Shown here: positions 26,166 to 34,851 of the stretch, piece by piece
Layout: each line of letters starts with the position of its first letter
How positions within the stretch are numbered: the stretch's first letter is position 1
Origin: Tersicoccus phoenicis
Lineage (GTDB): Bacteria; Actinomycetota; Actinomycetes; Actinomycetales; Micrococcaceae
Direction of reading: 5' to 3'
NCBI RefSeq assembly: GCF_001968835.1
Contig: NZ_MRDE01000075.1
Location: forward strand, 1 to 43,009
DNA: 43,009 nucleotides
Translations under genes and position numbers: made by a program
The notes under the pieces: model-generated
The model's input: only the letters and a program-made list of their open reading frames with translations
Databases searched by the model: none
Told to the model about the DNA's origin: nothing

Positions 26166-27428
26166 TCATTGCCCGCCGTCCCCGCGGTCACGCCGCCGCC
26201 GTGGTGCCGGGCCGTCGTCGTCCAGCTCGAGCCGCGTGTTCTGGCCACCCTCGCCCGGGTTGGACTGGTACAGGATCGAGGACCGCTCGTCCTCGGCGGC
26301 ATCCCGTTCGCTTCGGGACGTTGAACTGAGCGAACGGTTGTCGTCGATGGCTTCTCGTTGGAGCTCCTCGACCGCCGTCCGGGTGCCGATCGCGTACTGG
26401 CCGAAGGCCCCGGTGGACGATTGGCCGCTGAGCATGGCCGCCGCCCCCAGTCGCTTGATCGTCCGCAGGGAGAACTTCTTCTGCCGCGGGTCGAAGGCGT
26501 CCCGCAGGCCGTCGCCGATGAAGTTGATGCACAGACAGATCACCACGATGAACAGGCCCGGCCACCAGAACAGCCACGGCCGGGTGGCGAACGCGGCCTG
26601 GTTCTGGCTGATCAGCGAACCCAGCGAGATATCGGGCGCCCGGACGCCGAGACCGAGGTAGCTCAGCGCCGTCTCGGTGAGGATGGCGGCGCTCATCAGC
26701 AGCGTCAGGTTGACGGTGATGACGCCGACCGTGTTCGGCAGGATGTGCTTGAAGATGATCCGGGCGTTGGACGCGCCGGCGATCCGGGCGGCGTCCACGA
26801 ACTCCCGCTCCCGCAGGGACAGGAACTCGGCCCGCACCAGTCGGCCCAGCAGCATCCAGGTGACCAGACCGAGGAAGACGCCGAGGACGAGCACGCCGTT
26901 CTGGCCGCCGGCCCGGCCCACGATGGCCGCGGCGATCAGCGTCGGGATCACGATGAAGACGTCGGTCAGCCGCATCAGCACCGCCTCCACCCAGCCGCGG
27001 AAGAAGCCGGCGAGGGAGCCGACCATGATGCCGATCAGACCCGCCAGGATGCCGATGGTGAACATGATGAACAGCGAGATCTGGGTGCCGCGCATGGTCA
27101 TGGCGAACAGGTCGCGGCCGACCCGGTCCTGCCCGAAGGGGTGCTCGCCGAACGCGAACGGCAACTGCCACGTCGGGGCGCCGCCGTTCACCAGTTCGGG
27201 GGTGTCGGTGTAGCTGTAACGCCACCAGCCGGGGATGGGTCCGATGCCCTGGGAGGTCACCGCGAGCACGACGATGATCAGGAAGACGACGATCGAGGCG
27301 ACCGCGGCGGTGTGAGCGAGGAACTTCTTGGCCACGATCCGGCCCTGGCTCAGGCCCTTGGTGGCCTCCTCGGCGGGAACCGGGTTCTCGGTGCGGTCCG
27401 GAGGGGTCTGCGTCTCGGTGCGGCTCAT
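26166..27428 (-). CDS. Oligopeptide ABC transporter permease, OppC type with a long C-terminal tail, operon 2
   Basis: 420 residues, about 100 more than usual. The core (residues 30-320) is a standard OppC: an N-terminal helix, the FGEHPFGQDRVGRDLFAMTMRGTQISL hallmark, and EAA loop LREREFVDAARIAGASNARIIFKHILPN, ending GLRDAFDPRQKKF. After DPRQ, where the family normally stops, there is a hydrophilic tail with Ser/Asp/Glu/Arg-rich sequence ending in an arginine cluster. It is predicted to be cytoplasmic and disordered and has no counterpart in operon 1. The ATG at 27428 has AAGGA 8 nt upstream and follows the OppB stop by 73 bp. Confidence 0.93.
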   Translation of the reverse strand: MSRTETQTPPDRTENPVPAEEATKGLSQGRIVAKKFLAHTAAVASIVVFLIIVVLAVTSQGIGPIPGWWRYSYTDTPELVNGGAPTWQLPFAFGEHPFGQDRVGRDLFAMTMRGTQISLFIMFTIGILAGLIGIMVGSLAGFFRGWVEAVLMRLTDVFIVIPTLIAAAIVGRAGGQNGVLVLGVFLGLVTWMLLGRLVRAEFLSLREREFVDAARIAGASNARIIFKHILPNTVGVITVNLTLLMSAAILTETALSYLGLGVRAPDISLGSLISQNQAAFATRPWLFWWPGLFIVVICLCINFIGDGLRDAFDPRQKKFSLRTIKRLGAAAMLSGQSSTGAFGQYAIGTRTAVEELQREAIDDNRSLSSTSRSERDAAEDERSSILYQSNPGEGGQNTRLELDDDGPAPRRRRDRGDGGQ

Positions 27429-27501
27429 GAGGAAATCCTTGGTGATGGTCTTCTGGTGGCCTGCGTCGTGCCGGTGGCCCACGCCCGGTGGGCGGCGCGA
27501 A

Positions 27502-29040
27502 TCACGTCAGCCTCACCCTCGGGTCGAGCAGGGAGTAGGCGATGTCGGCGAGCAGGTTGAACAGCACGGTGGTGATACCGACGATGATGAACACCGCCAT
27601 CACCGGGTTGGGGTCGCTGCGGAGGATCCCGTCGATGAACAGCGTGCCCATGCCCGTGAACGAGAACACCCGTTCGGTGATGACGGCGCCACCGATCAGG
27701 GCGCCCAGATCAGCGGCGACCACGGTGGCCAGCGGGATGAGGGCGTTGCGGAAGGCGTGTCGGACGACGACGCTGCGTTCGTTCACGCCCTTGGCCCGCG
27801 CGGTGCGCACGTAGTCCTGGTTCATCACCTCGAGCATCGAGGCCCGGGAGAACCGGGTGTAGGACGCCAGGGAGATGAGGATGAGCGCGATCGTGGGCAG
27901 CAGCAGGTGGGTGTACTTGTCCAGGCCGGTGAACCAGAAGTCGCCGTTCAGGTTCGGCGTCTGGGACCCGATGGTGGCAACCGGGCGGCCGTGCACCAGC
28001 GGTGAGTTGTAGTAGGCCGGCCAGGACTGCATGAACCGGTCGATGAGCACCAGTCCCGAGGTGACGAACGCGGTCAGGACGGCCGCGCGCATGTTCTGGG
28101 CCCGGTCGTAGCCGCCCGCGAACCAGCCGATCACGAGAGCGATGACGATCGCCGCGGCGCCGAGCATGAGCACCGTCGGCAGGTTGCCGTTGGCGTTGAG
28201 GATCGGCTGGACGACGAAGTAGGACACGACGCCGATCGCCGCGGTGATCAGGGCTGCGATCAGGGCGCGGCGGTTGCGCAGTCCGGCGACCAGGGCGGTG
28301 AACCCGATGGCCAGGCCGAACGCGCACAGCGCGATCATCACCGGTCCGATGCCGGGGTTGGCGAACCAGTCGGTGACCACCAGGACCGTGAGGATCGCGG
28401 CGGTCGCGACGGCCGCGACGACGAAGGCGATCAGCCGTCGCTTCCAGGAGCCCGGGATGATCAGGTACCACAACACTCCCATCAGCACGGCCAGCACCAC
28501 CGTCGTCGTGACGGAGATGGTGGGACTGGCGAGGAAGTTGTTGAAACCGATGGCGCCGAATTCCTTCAGGAGCACCGCGACCCAGAACACGGGCAGGGAG
28601 AAGAAGAGGAACGTGACGAACGTGACGGTGTAGTCCAGCCCGCTGTACTGGCGCAGGGCCGTGACGATACCGACGGTGACACCGATCACGATGGCGAGGA
28701 GGAACGCGACGGTGACGAACTGCAGCGTGTTGCCGGCGGCTGAGCCCAGCAGGCCGGTCACCTCCTGGCCCTTGATGTTGGCGCCGAGGTCGCAGGCGCT
28801 GGGCAGGACGCACTTGACGGCACCACCGAGCCACAGGAAGTAGCGCAGCACCGGCGGCACGTCGAGCTGCAGCTGCTGCTTGACCGCGTTCATCTGCGCT
28901 TCTCGGGTGGGACTGTTGCTGGCGCGCAGCTCCGCCAGGGGATCGCCGCCGAAGTACGCCATCAGCAGGTAGACGAGGAACGAGGCGCCGAGCAGGATCA
29001 GCACTGCGGCAAACAGGCGCCGGAGGATGTAGGGGAACAT
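27502..29040 (-). CDS. Oligopeptide ABC transporter permease, OppB type with an internal membrane insertion, operon 2
   Basis: 512 residues against about 310-340 for the family. The N-terminal part (FPYILRRLFAAVLILLGASFLVYLLMAYFGGDP, then a helix at 107-125) and the C-terminal part (LPTIALILISLASYTRFSRASMLEVMNQDYVRTARAKGVNERSVV as EAA loop; AVITERVFSFTGMG; LLDPRVRL) are standard. Between them, about residues 170-350, lies an extra block of about 180 residues with some five or six additional hydrophobic helices. The insertion is in frame and has the same codon bias. Longer OppB forms of this type occur in actinomycetes; the role of the extra helices is not known. A two-cysteine loop (VKCVLPSACDLG, residues 76-86) faces outwards. 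Confidence 0.93.
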   Translation of the reverse strand: MFPYILRRLFAAVLILLGASFLVYLLMAYFGGDPLAELRASNSPTREAQMNAVKQQLQLDVPPVLRYFLWLGGAVKCVLPSACDLGANIKGQEVTGLLGSAAGNTLQFVTVAFLLAIVIGVTVGIVTALRQYSGLDYTVTFVTFLFFSLPVFWVAVLLKEFGAIGFNNFLASPTISVTTTVVLAVLMGVLWYLIIPGSWKRRLIAFVVAAVATAAILTVLVVTDWFANPGIGPVMIALCAFGLAIGFTALVAGLRNRRALIAALITAAIGVVSYFVVQPILNANGNLPTVLMLGAAAIVIALVIGWFAGGYDRAQNMRAAVLTAFVTSGLVLIDRFMQSWPAYYNSPLVHGRPVATIGSQTPNLNGDFWFTGLDKYTHLLLPTIALILISLASYTRFSRASMLEVMNQDYVRTARAKGVNERSVVVRHAFRNALIPLATVVAADLGALIGGAVITERVFSFTGMGTLFIDGILRSDPNPVMAVFIIVGITTVLFNLLADIAYSLLDPRVRLT

Positions 29041-29140
29041 CGAGACCTTCGAGGTCAGACCGGGATGGCCGGTGGGGAGGGTGTCGCGTCGTCGGTAGCT
29101 CGAGTCCACCGACCGGAAGGGGAATCACCGTCGGTTGCGG

Positions 29141-29180
29141 ACAGAGGCACCAGGACAGACTTCAGTCCTGGTGCCTCTGT
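29141..29180 (-). terminator. Strong intercistronic hairpin between SBP and permease genes, operon 2
   Basis: A 16-bp perfect stem (29141-29156 ACAGAGGCACCAGGAC with 29165-29180) and an 8-nt loop, lying 40 bp after the SBP stop and 100 bp before the OppB start. There is no U-run, so partial termination or protection of the SBP message is likely. Confidence 0.85.
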
Positions 29181-29219
29181 GCATCCGGCAACCTCGAGCG
29201 GTGTCGAACTACTGGCGGC

Positions 29220-31004
29220 CTACTTGACCGCCCAGTCCCACACGTCCCACCAGACGCCGTACTGGTTGGGCTGGTAGTTCACGCCACCGGTCACCCGGCT
29301 GCTGAACGCTTCCACGCCGACGCTCTGGAACAGCGGCGGCCCGTACATGGAGTCCCAGATCAGCTTGTCGATCTGCACCTGCAGCGCCTCTTGCTTCGCC
29401 GGGTCGGTGGTCGTCACCAGTTCGGCCATCAGCTTGTCGGCCTCCGGGTTGGAGAACTTGCTGAAGTTCGAGGACTGCCCGGTACCGTACAGCTGCGGCA
29501 CACCGGAGACGCCGACACCCGGCTGGATCCAGCCGAAGATCGTCACGTCGTATGACCCGTCACCGAGTTTGCTGCTCCACTGGTTCGCCGGCGCACCGTT
29601 GTTGACCACCTTGAAGCCGGCCTCGGTGGCGGACTTGGCGATCAGCGTGTAGGCGTCGACCCGGTTCGGGTTGTCCTTGCTGTACATGATGCGGACGGTC
29701 GGGGTCCGTCCGGCGAGCAGCTTCTTGGCGCCCGCGATGTCGACGTCCTGGAACTTCTTCGACCCGTTGTTCTCCACCGACTTGGCGTAGCCCTCCTGGG
29801 CCGGCACGAAGAGGTAGGAGTCGAGCACCTTGGCGTCGGGCTTCATCTTGGTGATGATCGCGTCGAGGATCGCCTTGCGCGGGATCGTCTTCATGAACGC
29901 CTCGCGCAGGGTCTTGTCCTTGAAGGTGCCGTACTGGTTGATGTCGACGTGGTCGAACGCCAACTGGTCGCCCTTCTGCACCTGCACACCCTGGATGTTG
30001 TCCAGTGCGGTGAGCGTGTCCGCCGACGCCTGCGGGGCGGCGATGTCCACCTCGCCGTTCTGCAGGGCCTGGATCTGCGCCTGGGTGTCACCGATGGTGC
30101 GCATCACGATGGTGTCGACCTTCGGGATGTTGCCCCAGGTGTAGTCGGGGTTCTTCTTCAGGGTCACCGACTGGTTCTCGGTCACCGCGGAGACGACGAA
30201 CGGACCGTTGGAGAGGTAGAGACTCGGATCGGACGGCAGCGTGGTGGTGTCGAAGCCCTTGTTGTAGAAGTCCGCCACCTTCTTCAGCTGCGCGTTGGTG
30301 GCGACGGGCTTGGCCGGATCACCCTTGGACATGCCCTTCATCAGGTTCGTCAGCGCCTTGGCGTCGGCCAGGCCGCCCTTCTTGGCGACGACGTTCGCGG
30401 GAACCTCGGGTCCGCTGAACGCCGTCTCCCAGTCCGCATACGGCGTCGTGTAGTTGATCGTGAAGGACTTGTTGTCGCTGCTGACCTCGGGGAACGTCGA
30501 CTTGTTCAGGCCGGTGGTGCTGCCCGCGTAGGTGAAGTACTGGCTGCCCTTGGTGACCTTGCCGGAGTCGTCGTACGTGGCGTCGTCGTAGTAGCCGGAG
30601 TAGACCGCCCAGGCGAGGACGTAGTCGTCGGCGGTGACCGGCGTGCCGTCGGACCACTTGACCCCGTCGTTGATCGTGTACTTGATCGTCAGCGGGTTGT
30701 CCGAGACCTTCTCGTACTTGCCGAACTTCTCGTTCTTGACGATCTTGAGGTTGTTGTCGATGTAGTTGAAGCCCGAGTGCGTGGCCAACCAGATCTTGCC
30801 GTTGATGTCCGAGTTGCCGGTGGCCGTGGACTGGTTGAACGAACTGAAGCCGTTCACCTCGGCGACCGTGATCTGGCCGCCGCCACTAGCCGCCGAGCCT
30901 GACGCGGAGTTGCTTCCTCCGCCGGTGTTGCCACCGCAGGCACTGAGCACGAGCGCCGCGATCGCAGCCGCCCCCACCATTTTGGAAATACGCGCTACAC
31001 GCAT
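29220..31004 (-). CDS. Oligopeptide-binding lipoprotein (SBP family 5), operon 2
   Basis: 594 residues. Lipobox LSAC with C23, then a Gly/Ser/Asn linker and an SBP_bac_5 domain: GVKWSDGTPVTADDYVLAW, LYLSNGPFVVSAVTENQSVTLKKNPDY, KTLREAFMKTIPRKAILDAII and KFSNPEADKLMAELV are diagnostic. It is only distantly similar to SBP 1, so the two importers probably take different peptides. Codon use includes more AAG/AAC (Lys/Asn) codons than the neighbours, as expected of a highly expressed exported protein. The ATG at 31004 has GAGGGAGG 4-5 nt upstream. It is the first gene of operon 2. Confidence 0.95.
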   Translation of the reverse strand: MRVARISKMVGAAAIAALVLSACGGNTGGGSNSASGSAASGGGQITVAEVNGFSSFNQSTATGNSDINGKIWLATHSGFNYIDNNLKIVKNEKFGKYEKVSDNPLTIKYTINDGVKWSDGTPVTADDYVLAWAVYSGYYDDATYDDSGKVTKGSQYFTYAGSTTGLNKSTFPEVSSDNKSFTINYTTPYADWETAFSGPEVPANVVAKKGGLADAKALTNLMKGMSKGDPAKPVATNAQLKKVADFYNKGFDTTTLPSDPSLYLSNGPFVVSAVTENQSVTLKKNPDYTWGNIPKVDTIVMRTIGDTQAQIQALQNGEVDIAAPQASADTLTALDNIQGVQVQKGDQLAFDHVDINQYGTFKDKTLREAFMKTIPRKAILDAIITKMKPDAKVLDSYLFVPAQEGYAKSVENNGSKKFQDVDIAGAKKLLAGRTPTVRIMYSKDNPNRVDAYTLIAKSATEAGFKVVNNGAPANQWSSKLGDGSYDVTIFGWIQPGVGVSGVPQLYGTGQSSNFSKFSNPEADKLMAELVTTTDPAKQEALQVQIDKLIWDSMYGPPLFQSVGVEAFSSRVTGGVNYQPNQYGVWWDVWDWAVK

Positions 31005-31020
31005 TCCGCCTCCCTCATGG

Positions 31021-31026
31021 ATTCTA
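31021..31026 (-). promoter_or_regulatory. Candidate -10 element of peptide operon 2
   Basis: TAGAAT on the minus strand, 17 bp before the ATG. This leaves a short leader that carries the GAGGGAGG ribosome site. No convincing -35 was seen. Confidence 0.5.
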
Positions 31027-31085
31027 AGAGTGACCCGCAACACACTGCCCCGGGCTGACGGTCACACTACCCTACCGAGCGGTAC

Positions 31086-31111
31086 GTGGTGTGCCTCACA
31101 TGTGGCACCAC
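31086..31111. promoter_or_regulatory. Imperfect dyad with CCTCACATGTG upstream of peptide operon 2
   Basis: Arms GTGGTG (31086-31091) and CACCAC (31106-31111) flank the 11-bp motif at 31094-31104 that recurs upstream of SBP 1. It lies 60-85 bp upstream of the candidate -10 and could be an activator or repressor site. Confidence 0.4.
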
Positions 31112-31206
31112 AGTAGTGGGGTCTTGCCTCCCCGATGCCTCCTGCGAGGAATCGACGGCGCGTCGTTACGAACTTGTGACCCAGCGGGAGTGTCGGTGGT
31201 CGGGGC

Positions 31207-31212
31207 TACGCT
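31207..31212 (+). promoter_or_regulatory. Predicted leaderless -10 element of the DUF3072 gene
   Basis: TACGCT, then 7 nt and the ATG at 31220, with no Shine-Dalgarno. Confidence 0.6.
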
Positions 31213-31219
31213 GGCCCGC

Positions 31220-31522
31220 ATGAGCGAACAGACGAACCAGCCCGAGCAGAACCTGCCCGCAGCCGGAGGGTCCGACGACACCGGTAGCGGCGGTGACCGG
31301 CCCACCCTCGGTGCGAGCACCCCGCAGCCGGGCACCACGGAGAAGGACCCCGGGCAGTGGGTGACCGGGGACGAACCGATGACCGGTGCTCAGCGCAGCT
31401 ACCTCGACACTCTGGCTCGGCAGGCCGGGGAGGAACTGCCGGCGGACCTGACCAAGGCGCAGGCCTCCGAGCACATCGACCGGCTGCAGGGCGAGACCGG
31501 CCGGGGCGACTCGGGCAGCTGA
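31220..31522 (+). CDS. DUF3072 protein
   Basis: 100 residues. The N-terminal half is a low-complexity Gly/Pro/Gln/Thr segment. The C-terminal half, MTGAQRSYLDTLARQAGEELPADLTKAQASEHIDRLQ, is the DUF3072 module: a pair of short helices with the TGAQ--YL--L and L-KA-AS--ID-LQ signatures, a SAP-like fold seen in many actinobacterial and proteobacterial small proteins. Function is unknown. The ATG at 31220 is supported by the TACGCT element 7 nt upstream; a longer frame from 31091 is not supported. It is convergent with selB. Confidence 0.85.
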   Translation: MSEQTNQPEQNLPAAGGSDDTGSGGDRPTLGASTPQPGTTEKDPGQWVTGDEPMTGAQRSYLDTLARQAGEELPADLTKAQASEHIDRLQGETGRGDSGS

Positions 31523-31559
31523 CGATGTCGCGGCGGGCCGGGCGGGCGGTGCCGTCCGG

Positions 31560-33413
31560 TCAGCGGCCGCCGCCTGAACGAATCACCGTGCGATGCCCGG
31601 CGTCCAGCCGCCGCGTCCAGCCGCGTCCGTCCAGATGCTCGAGCAGCGGAATCACGACCCGGCGCGTGGTGCGCAGCGCCTGCCGGGCGTCGCTCGTCGT
31701 GAACGGCTGGGCGAGACGGGCCAGTGTCCGCATCGCCAGCGCCGGCGCCGTCGGCAACAGCACGATGCCGTCCCGCAAGCGGATGATCCTCCCGGCGCGT
31801 TCGGCCGCGGCCAGGTCCCGCGTCGTCAGCCGCAATGCACTGAGGTCGTGCGCCTCCGGCGCGTTGAACGGGTTCTCGGCCAGCTGCTCGACCACCCGGG
31901 CGACCGCGGCCTCGGCGGCGCCGAGGTCACCGCTGCTGCCGGGCAGCCGGATCCGACCGGCCTCCTGCTCGAGGCCCGCTGCGGTGATCACCGGGTCGAG
32001 CGGGACGCCGGCGGGCAGGGCGAGCAGGTCCCGCGCGGCGCCGTGGGTGAGACCACCGGCGAGCGGGTCGGTCTCGTGCCGGGAGGCCACGGCGGCACGT
32101 AGCCGCTGCTGCCAACCGGCCAGCACCGGGGCGTGCACCCACCACTGTCCCAGCGCCACCACGTCGGACGGCGGGTCCTGCTGCGCCGAGGCGATCACGC
32201 CGAGCCGGTGCAGGTGGGCCGCGGTCACCGCACCGCGCGCCGCCACCTCGGCGAGCGGATCCCCGCCCGGCGTCATCGTGATCAGCCGGGCGGCCCAGCG
32301 GGCGCTGTCGCCGCGGCGGCGGAAGGCGGGCGGGTCCGCGTCCAGCAGCAGCACACCGCCGAGCAGCCGGTGGGCGCCCGGGTCGCGCAGCACCATCCGG
32401 TCGCCCGGCACCAGCGGGAGGGACCGGGACAACGCCAGCCACGCGTGGTCGTCGTCGAAGGAGCGGAGCCGGGCGGGCACCGCGGCCGTGCCGACATGCA
32501 CCACCACCCGGTCCGGTGCCTCGCCGAGCGGCGAGCCGCTCGTGCGCCGCACGCCGACGGTGTCCGCCACCGGCCACGCGCCCGGCGTCACCAGCGCGTC
32601 CCCGCGGCCGACGTCGGACGGCGTCACCCCGCGCAGATTGAGTGCCACCCGGCTCACCGGGCCGACCGTCTCGCGGGGCTCGTCACGGCTCTGCAGGCCA
32701 CGGACCTGAACGGTCCGGGTGCGCTCGCCGCAGATCGCGTCCAGCCGGTCACCGACCGCGACGGTGCCGGACGGCAGCGTGCCGGTGACCACGGTCCCCG
32801 CGCCCGTGATGGAGAAGGCCCGGTCCACCCACAGCCGCAGTCGGCCGGTCGTCGTCGGTTCCCCATTGGCGGCGAGGACGTCGTCGAGGGTGGTGCGCAG
32901 CTCGTCCAGGCCCGTGCCGTCGACCGCGCTGACGACGACCACCGGCGCATCCCGCAGACCCGTACCGGACAGCTCGGTCCGAGCCTGCTGCAGCGTGTCC
33001 GACACCCGACCGTGGGCGCGGTCGGCCCGCGTGATCACCAGGATCCCCCGGTCGATGCCCAGGGCCGCCACCGCGTCCCGGTGGTCGCTGGACTGGGCCT
33101 GCCAGCCTTCGTCGGCGGCGACCACGAACAGCACCACCGGGGTCGGACCGATGCCGGCCAGCATGTTGCCGAGGAACCGCTCGTGACCGGGGACGTCGAC
33201 GAAGGCGATCTCCCGGCCCGACGGCAGCACGGTCCAGGCGAAGCCCAGGTCGATGGTCAGGCCACGCCGTCGTTCCTCCTCCCATCGGTCCGGTTCCATC
33301 CCGGTCAGGGCCCGGACGAGCGTGCTCTTGCCGTGGTCGACGTGACCGGCGGTGGCGACGACCGCGGTGGGGTGGCTCGAGCCGGAGGCCGATCCGGAGG
33401 GAGATGCCGTCAT
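31560..33413 (-). CDS. selB: Selenocysteine-specific elongation factor SelB
   Basis: 617 residues, close to the 614 of E. coli SelB. It binds GTP, Sec-tRNA-Sec and the SECIS hairpin to insert selenocysteine at UGA. The N-terminal GTPase domain has G1 AGHVDHGKST (22-31), the RRRGLTIDLGF switch (the SelB/EF-Tu G2 region) and G3 DVPGHERFL; the tRNA-binding beta domains follow (WVDRAFSITGAGTVVTGTL is specific to SelB). The C-terminal 250 residues hold the winged-helix repeats that bind mRNA. The ATG overlaps the selA stop (ATGA), so the two are translationally coupled. The client gene fdhA lies 5 kb away in this window. Confidence 0.97.
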   Translation of the reverse strand: MTASPSGSASGSSHPTAVVATAGHVDHGKSTLVRALTGMEPDRWEEERRRGLTIDLGFAWTVLPSGREIAFVDVPGHERFLGNMLAGIGPTPVVLFVVAADEGWQAQSSDHRDAVAALGIDRGILVITRADRAHGRVSDTLQQARTELSGTGLRDAPVVVVSAVDGTGLDELRTTLDDVLAANGEPTTTGRLRLWVDRAFSITGAGTVVTGTLPSGTVAVGDRLDAICGERTRTVQVRGLQSRDEPRETVGPVSRVALNLRGVTPSDVGRGDALVTPGAWPVADTVGVRRTSGSPLGEAPDRVVVHVGTAAVPARLRSFDDDHAWLALSRSLPLVPGDRMVLRDPGAHRLLGGVLLLDADPPAFRRRGDSARWAARLITMTPGGDPLAEVAARGAVTAAHLHRLGVIASAQQDPPSDVVALGQWWVHAPVLAGWQQRLRAAVASRHETDPLAGGLTHGAARDLLALPAGVPLDPVITAAGLEQEAGRIRLPGSSGDLGAAEAAVARVVEQLAENPFNAPEAHDLSALRLTTRDLAAAERAGRIIRLRDGIVLLPTAPALAMRTLARLAQPFTTSDARQALRTTRRVVIPLLEHLDGRGWTRRLDAGHRTVIRSGGGR

Positions 33414-34783
33414 GCCGTCGGTGTCGTCATGCCGTTGGTGCCGCCGGTGCTACCACCGGGCGACGTGGCCGTGGCGGACGACGCGGCGAGCGCGACGTGG
33501 ACCGCAGCGAGCAGCCGTTCGTCGTCCGCTTCCGGGATGCACCGCAGATCCAGCAGGCAGGCTCCGTCGTGCACACGCGGAAGCACGGCCGGACTCCCGG
33601 TACGCAGGTGCACGGCGATCGCCTCGTCCAGCCGCACCGCCCAGCCGGGCAGGGGCAGGCCGGGCGCTCCTCCCCCGCCGACCCGGCCGTCGTGCGGGAC
33701 GACGGGCGCGTTCACCGCCGCAGCGATCCGCTCGGCGCGTTCGCGCAACCGGGTGGGATCGGCGTGCACGGACCGGCCGACCGGTACGGCGCCACCGGCC
33801 ACGGTGGCCTCCAGCGCGGCCAGGGTCAGCTTGTCGGCGCGGACGGCCCGGGCCAGGGGGTGCCGGGACAGCTGCGCGACCAGGTCCGCCCGGCCGAGCA
33901 GCAGGCCCGCCTGCGGGCCGCCGAGCAGCTTGTCCCCGCTGGCCGTGACCAGATGGGCACCGGCGGCCAAGGTGGTCGCGGCGTCCGGCTCGTCCGGCAG
34001 TGCCGCGTCGGGGGCGAGCAGGCCGCTGCCGATGTCGGCGACGAGCGGCACGCCGTGGCCGGCCGCGAGCGCCGCGAGGTCGTCCATCGGGGCGCCGGAG
34101 GTGAACCCCTGGACCCGGAAGTTGCTCGGGTGCACCTTGAGGATGCAACCGGTGTCGGGGCCGAGGGCGTCCGCGTAGTCGCGCAGGTGCGTGCGGTTGG
34201 TCGTGCCGACCTCGCGCAACCGGGCCCCGGTCGAGGCGATCAGGTCCGGGAGCCGGAAGCCGGCGCCGATCTCGACCAGTTCGCCGCGACTGATGACCAC
34301 CTCGCGCCCCGCGGCGAGCGCGGTGGTCGCGAGCACGAGGGCGGCGGCGCCGTTGTTGACCACGAGGGCGTCCTCGGCGGCCGGGCAGGCGGCGAGCAGC
34401 GCCGACCGGGCGCCGGACCCGCGACGCGACCGGACGCCGGTGGTCAGGTCGAGTTCGATGTCGACGTAGCCGGTGGCCGCGACGACCGCCGCGACCGCCG
34501 CCTCGCTCAGCGGGGCGCGGCCGAGGTTGGTGTGCACGACGACGCCGGTCGCGTTCAGCACCGGTCGCAGGCTCGCGGCGCTGCGTTCCTGCGCCGCCGC
34601 GCTGACCGCGTCCGCCACCCGATCGGGAGCCAGCTCTCCGCGGCGTGCACGCTGCTGGACCTCGCGCACGAGGGACAGCAGCACCGCCTCGCTCAATCGG
34701 GCGCGCGCCCGCTCGACGGCGGGCAGGGCCAGGAGGCGGTCGGTGCGTGGGATCAGGCGACGCGGGTCGACCTGCTCCACCAC
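33410..34783 (-). CDS. selA: L-seryl-tRNA(Sec) selenium transferase SelA
   Basis: 457 residues. A PLP enzyme that converts Ser-tRNA-Sec to Sec-tRNA-Sec using selenophosphate. The PLP lysine is K285 in TASGDKLLGGPQAG. RPVLNATGVVVHTNLGRAPL (73-92), VVNNGAAALVLA (141-152), SRGELVEIGAGFRLPD (165-180) and KVHPSNFRVQGF (216-227) are the family signatures. The C-terminus after residue 430 is a Thr/Gly/Ser-rich tail of no clear role. The GTG at 34783 has AGAGGAG 6 nt upstream. It lies 68 bp after the tRNA-Sec gene on the same strand, so selC-selA-selB form one leftward unit. Confidence 0.97.
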   Translation of the reverse strand: MVEQVDPRRLIPRTDRLLALPAVERARARLSEAVLLSLVREVQQRARRGELAPDRVADAVSAAAQERSAASLRPVLNATGVVVHTNLGRAPLSEAAVAAVVAATGYVDIELDLTTGVRSRRGSGARSALLAACPAAEDALVVNNGAAALVLATTALAAGREVVISRGELVEIGAGFRLPDLIASTGARLREVGTTNRTHLRDYADALGPDTGCILKVHPSNFRVQGFTSGAPMDDLAALAAGHGVPLVADIGSGLLAPDAALPDEPDAATTLAAGAHLVTASGDKLLGGPQAGLLLGRADLVAQLSRHPLARAVRADKLTLAALEATVAGGAVPVGRSVHADPTRLRERAERIAAAVNAPVVPHDGRVGGGGAPGLPLPGWAVRLDEAIAVHLRTGSPAVLPRVHDGACLLDLRCIPEADDERLLAAVHVALAASSATATSPGGSTGGTNGMTTPTA

Positions 34784-34851
34784 CGTTGCTCCTCTGCCCT
34801 TGGTCCTCGCGTTGCTGGCCGGCGCCGTCGTTCAGTGGCGCCGTAGCTCGT

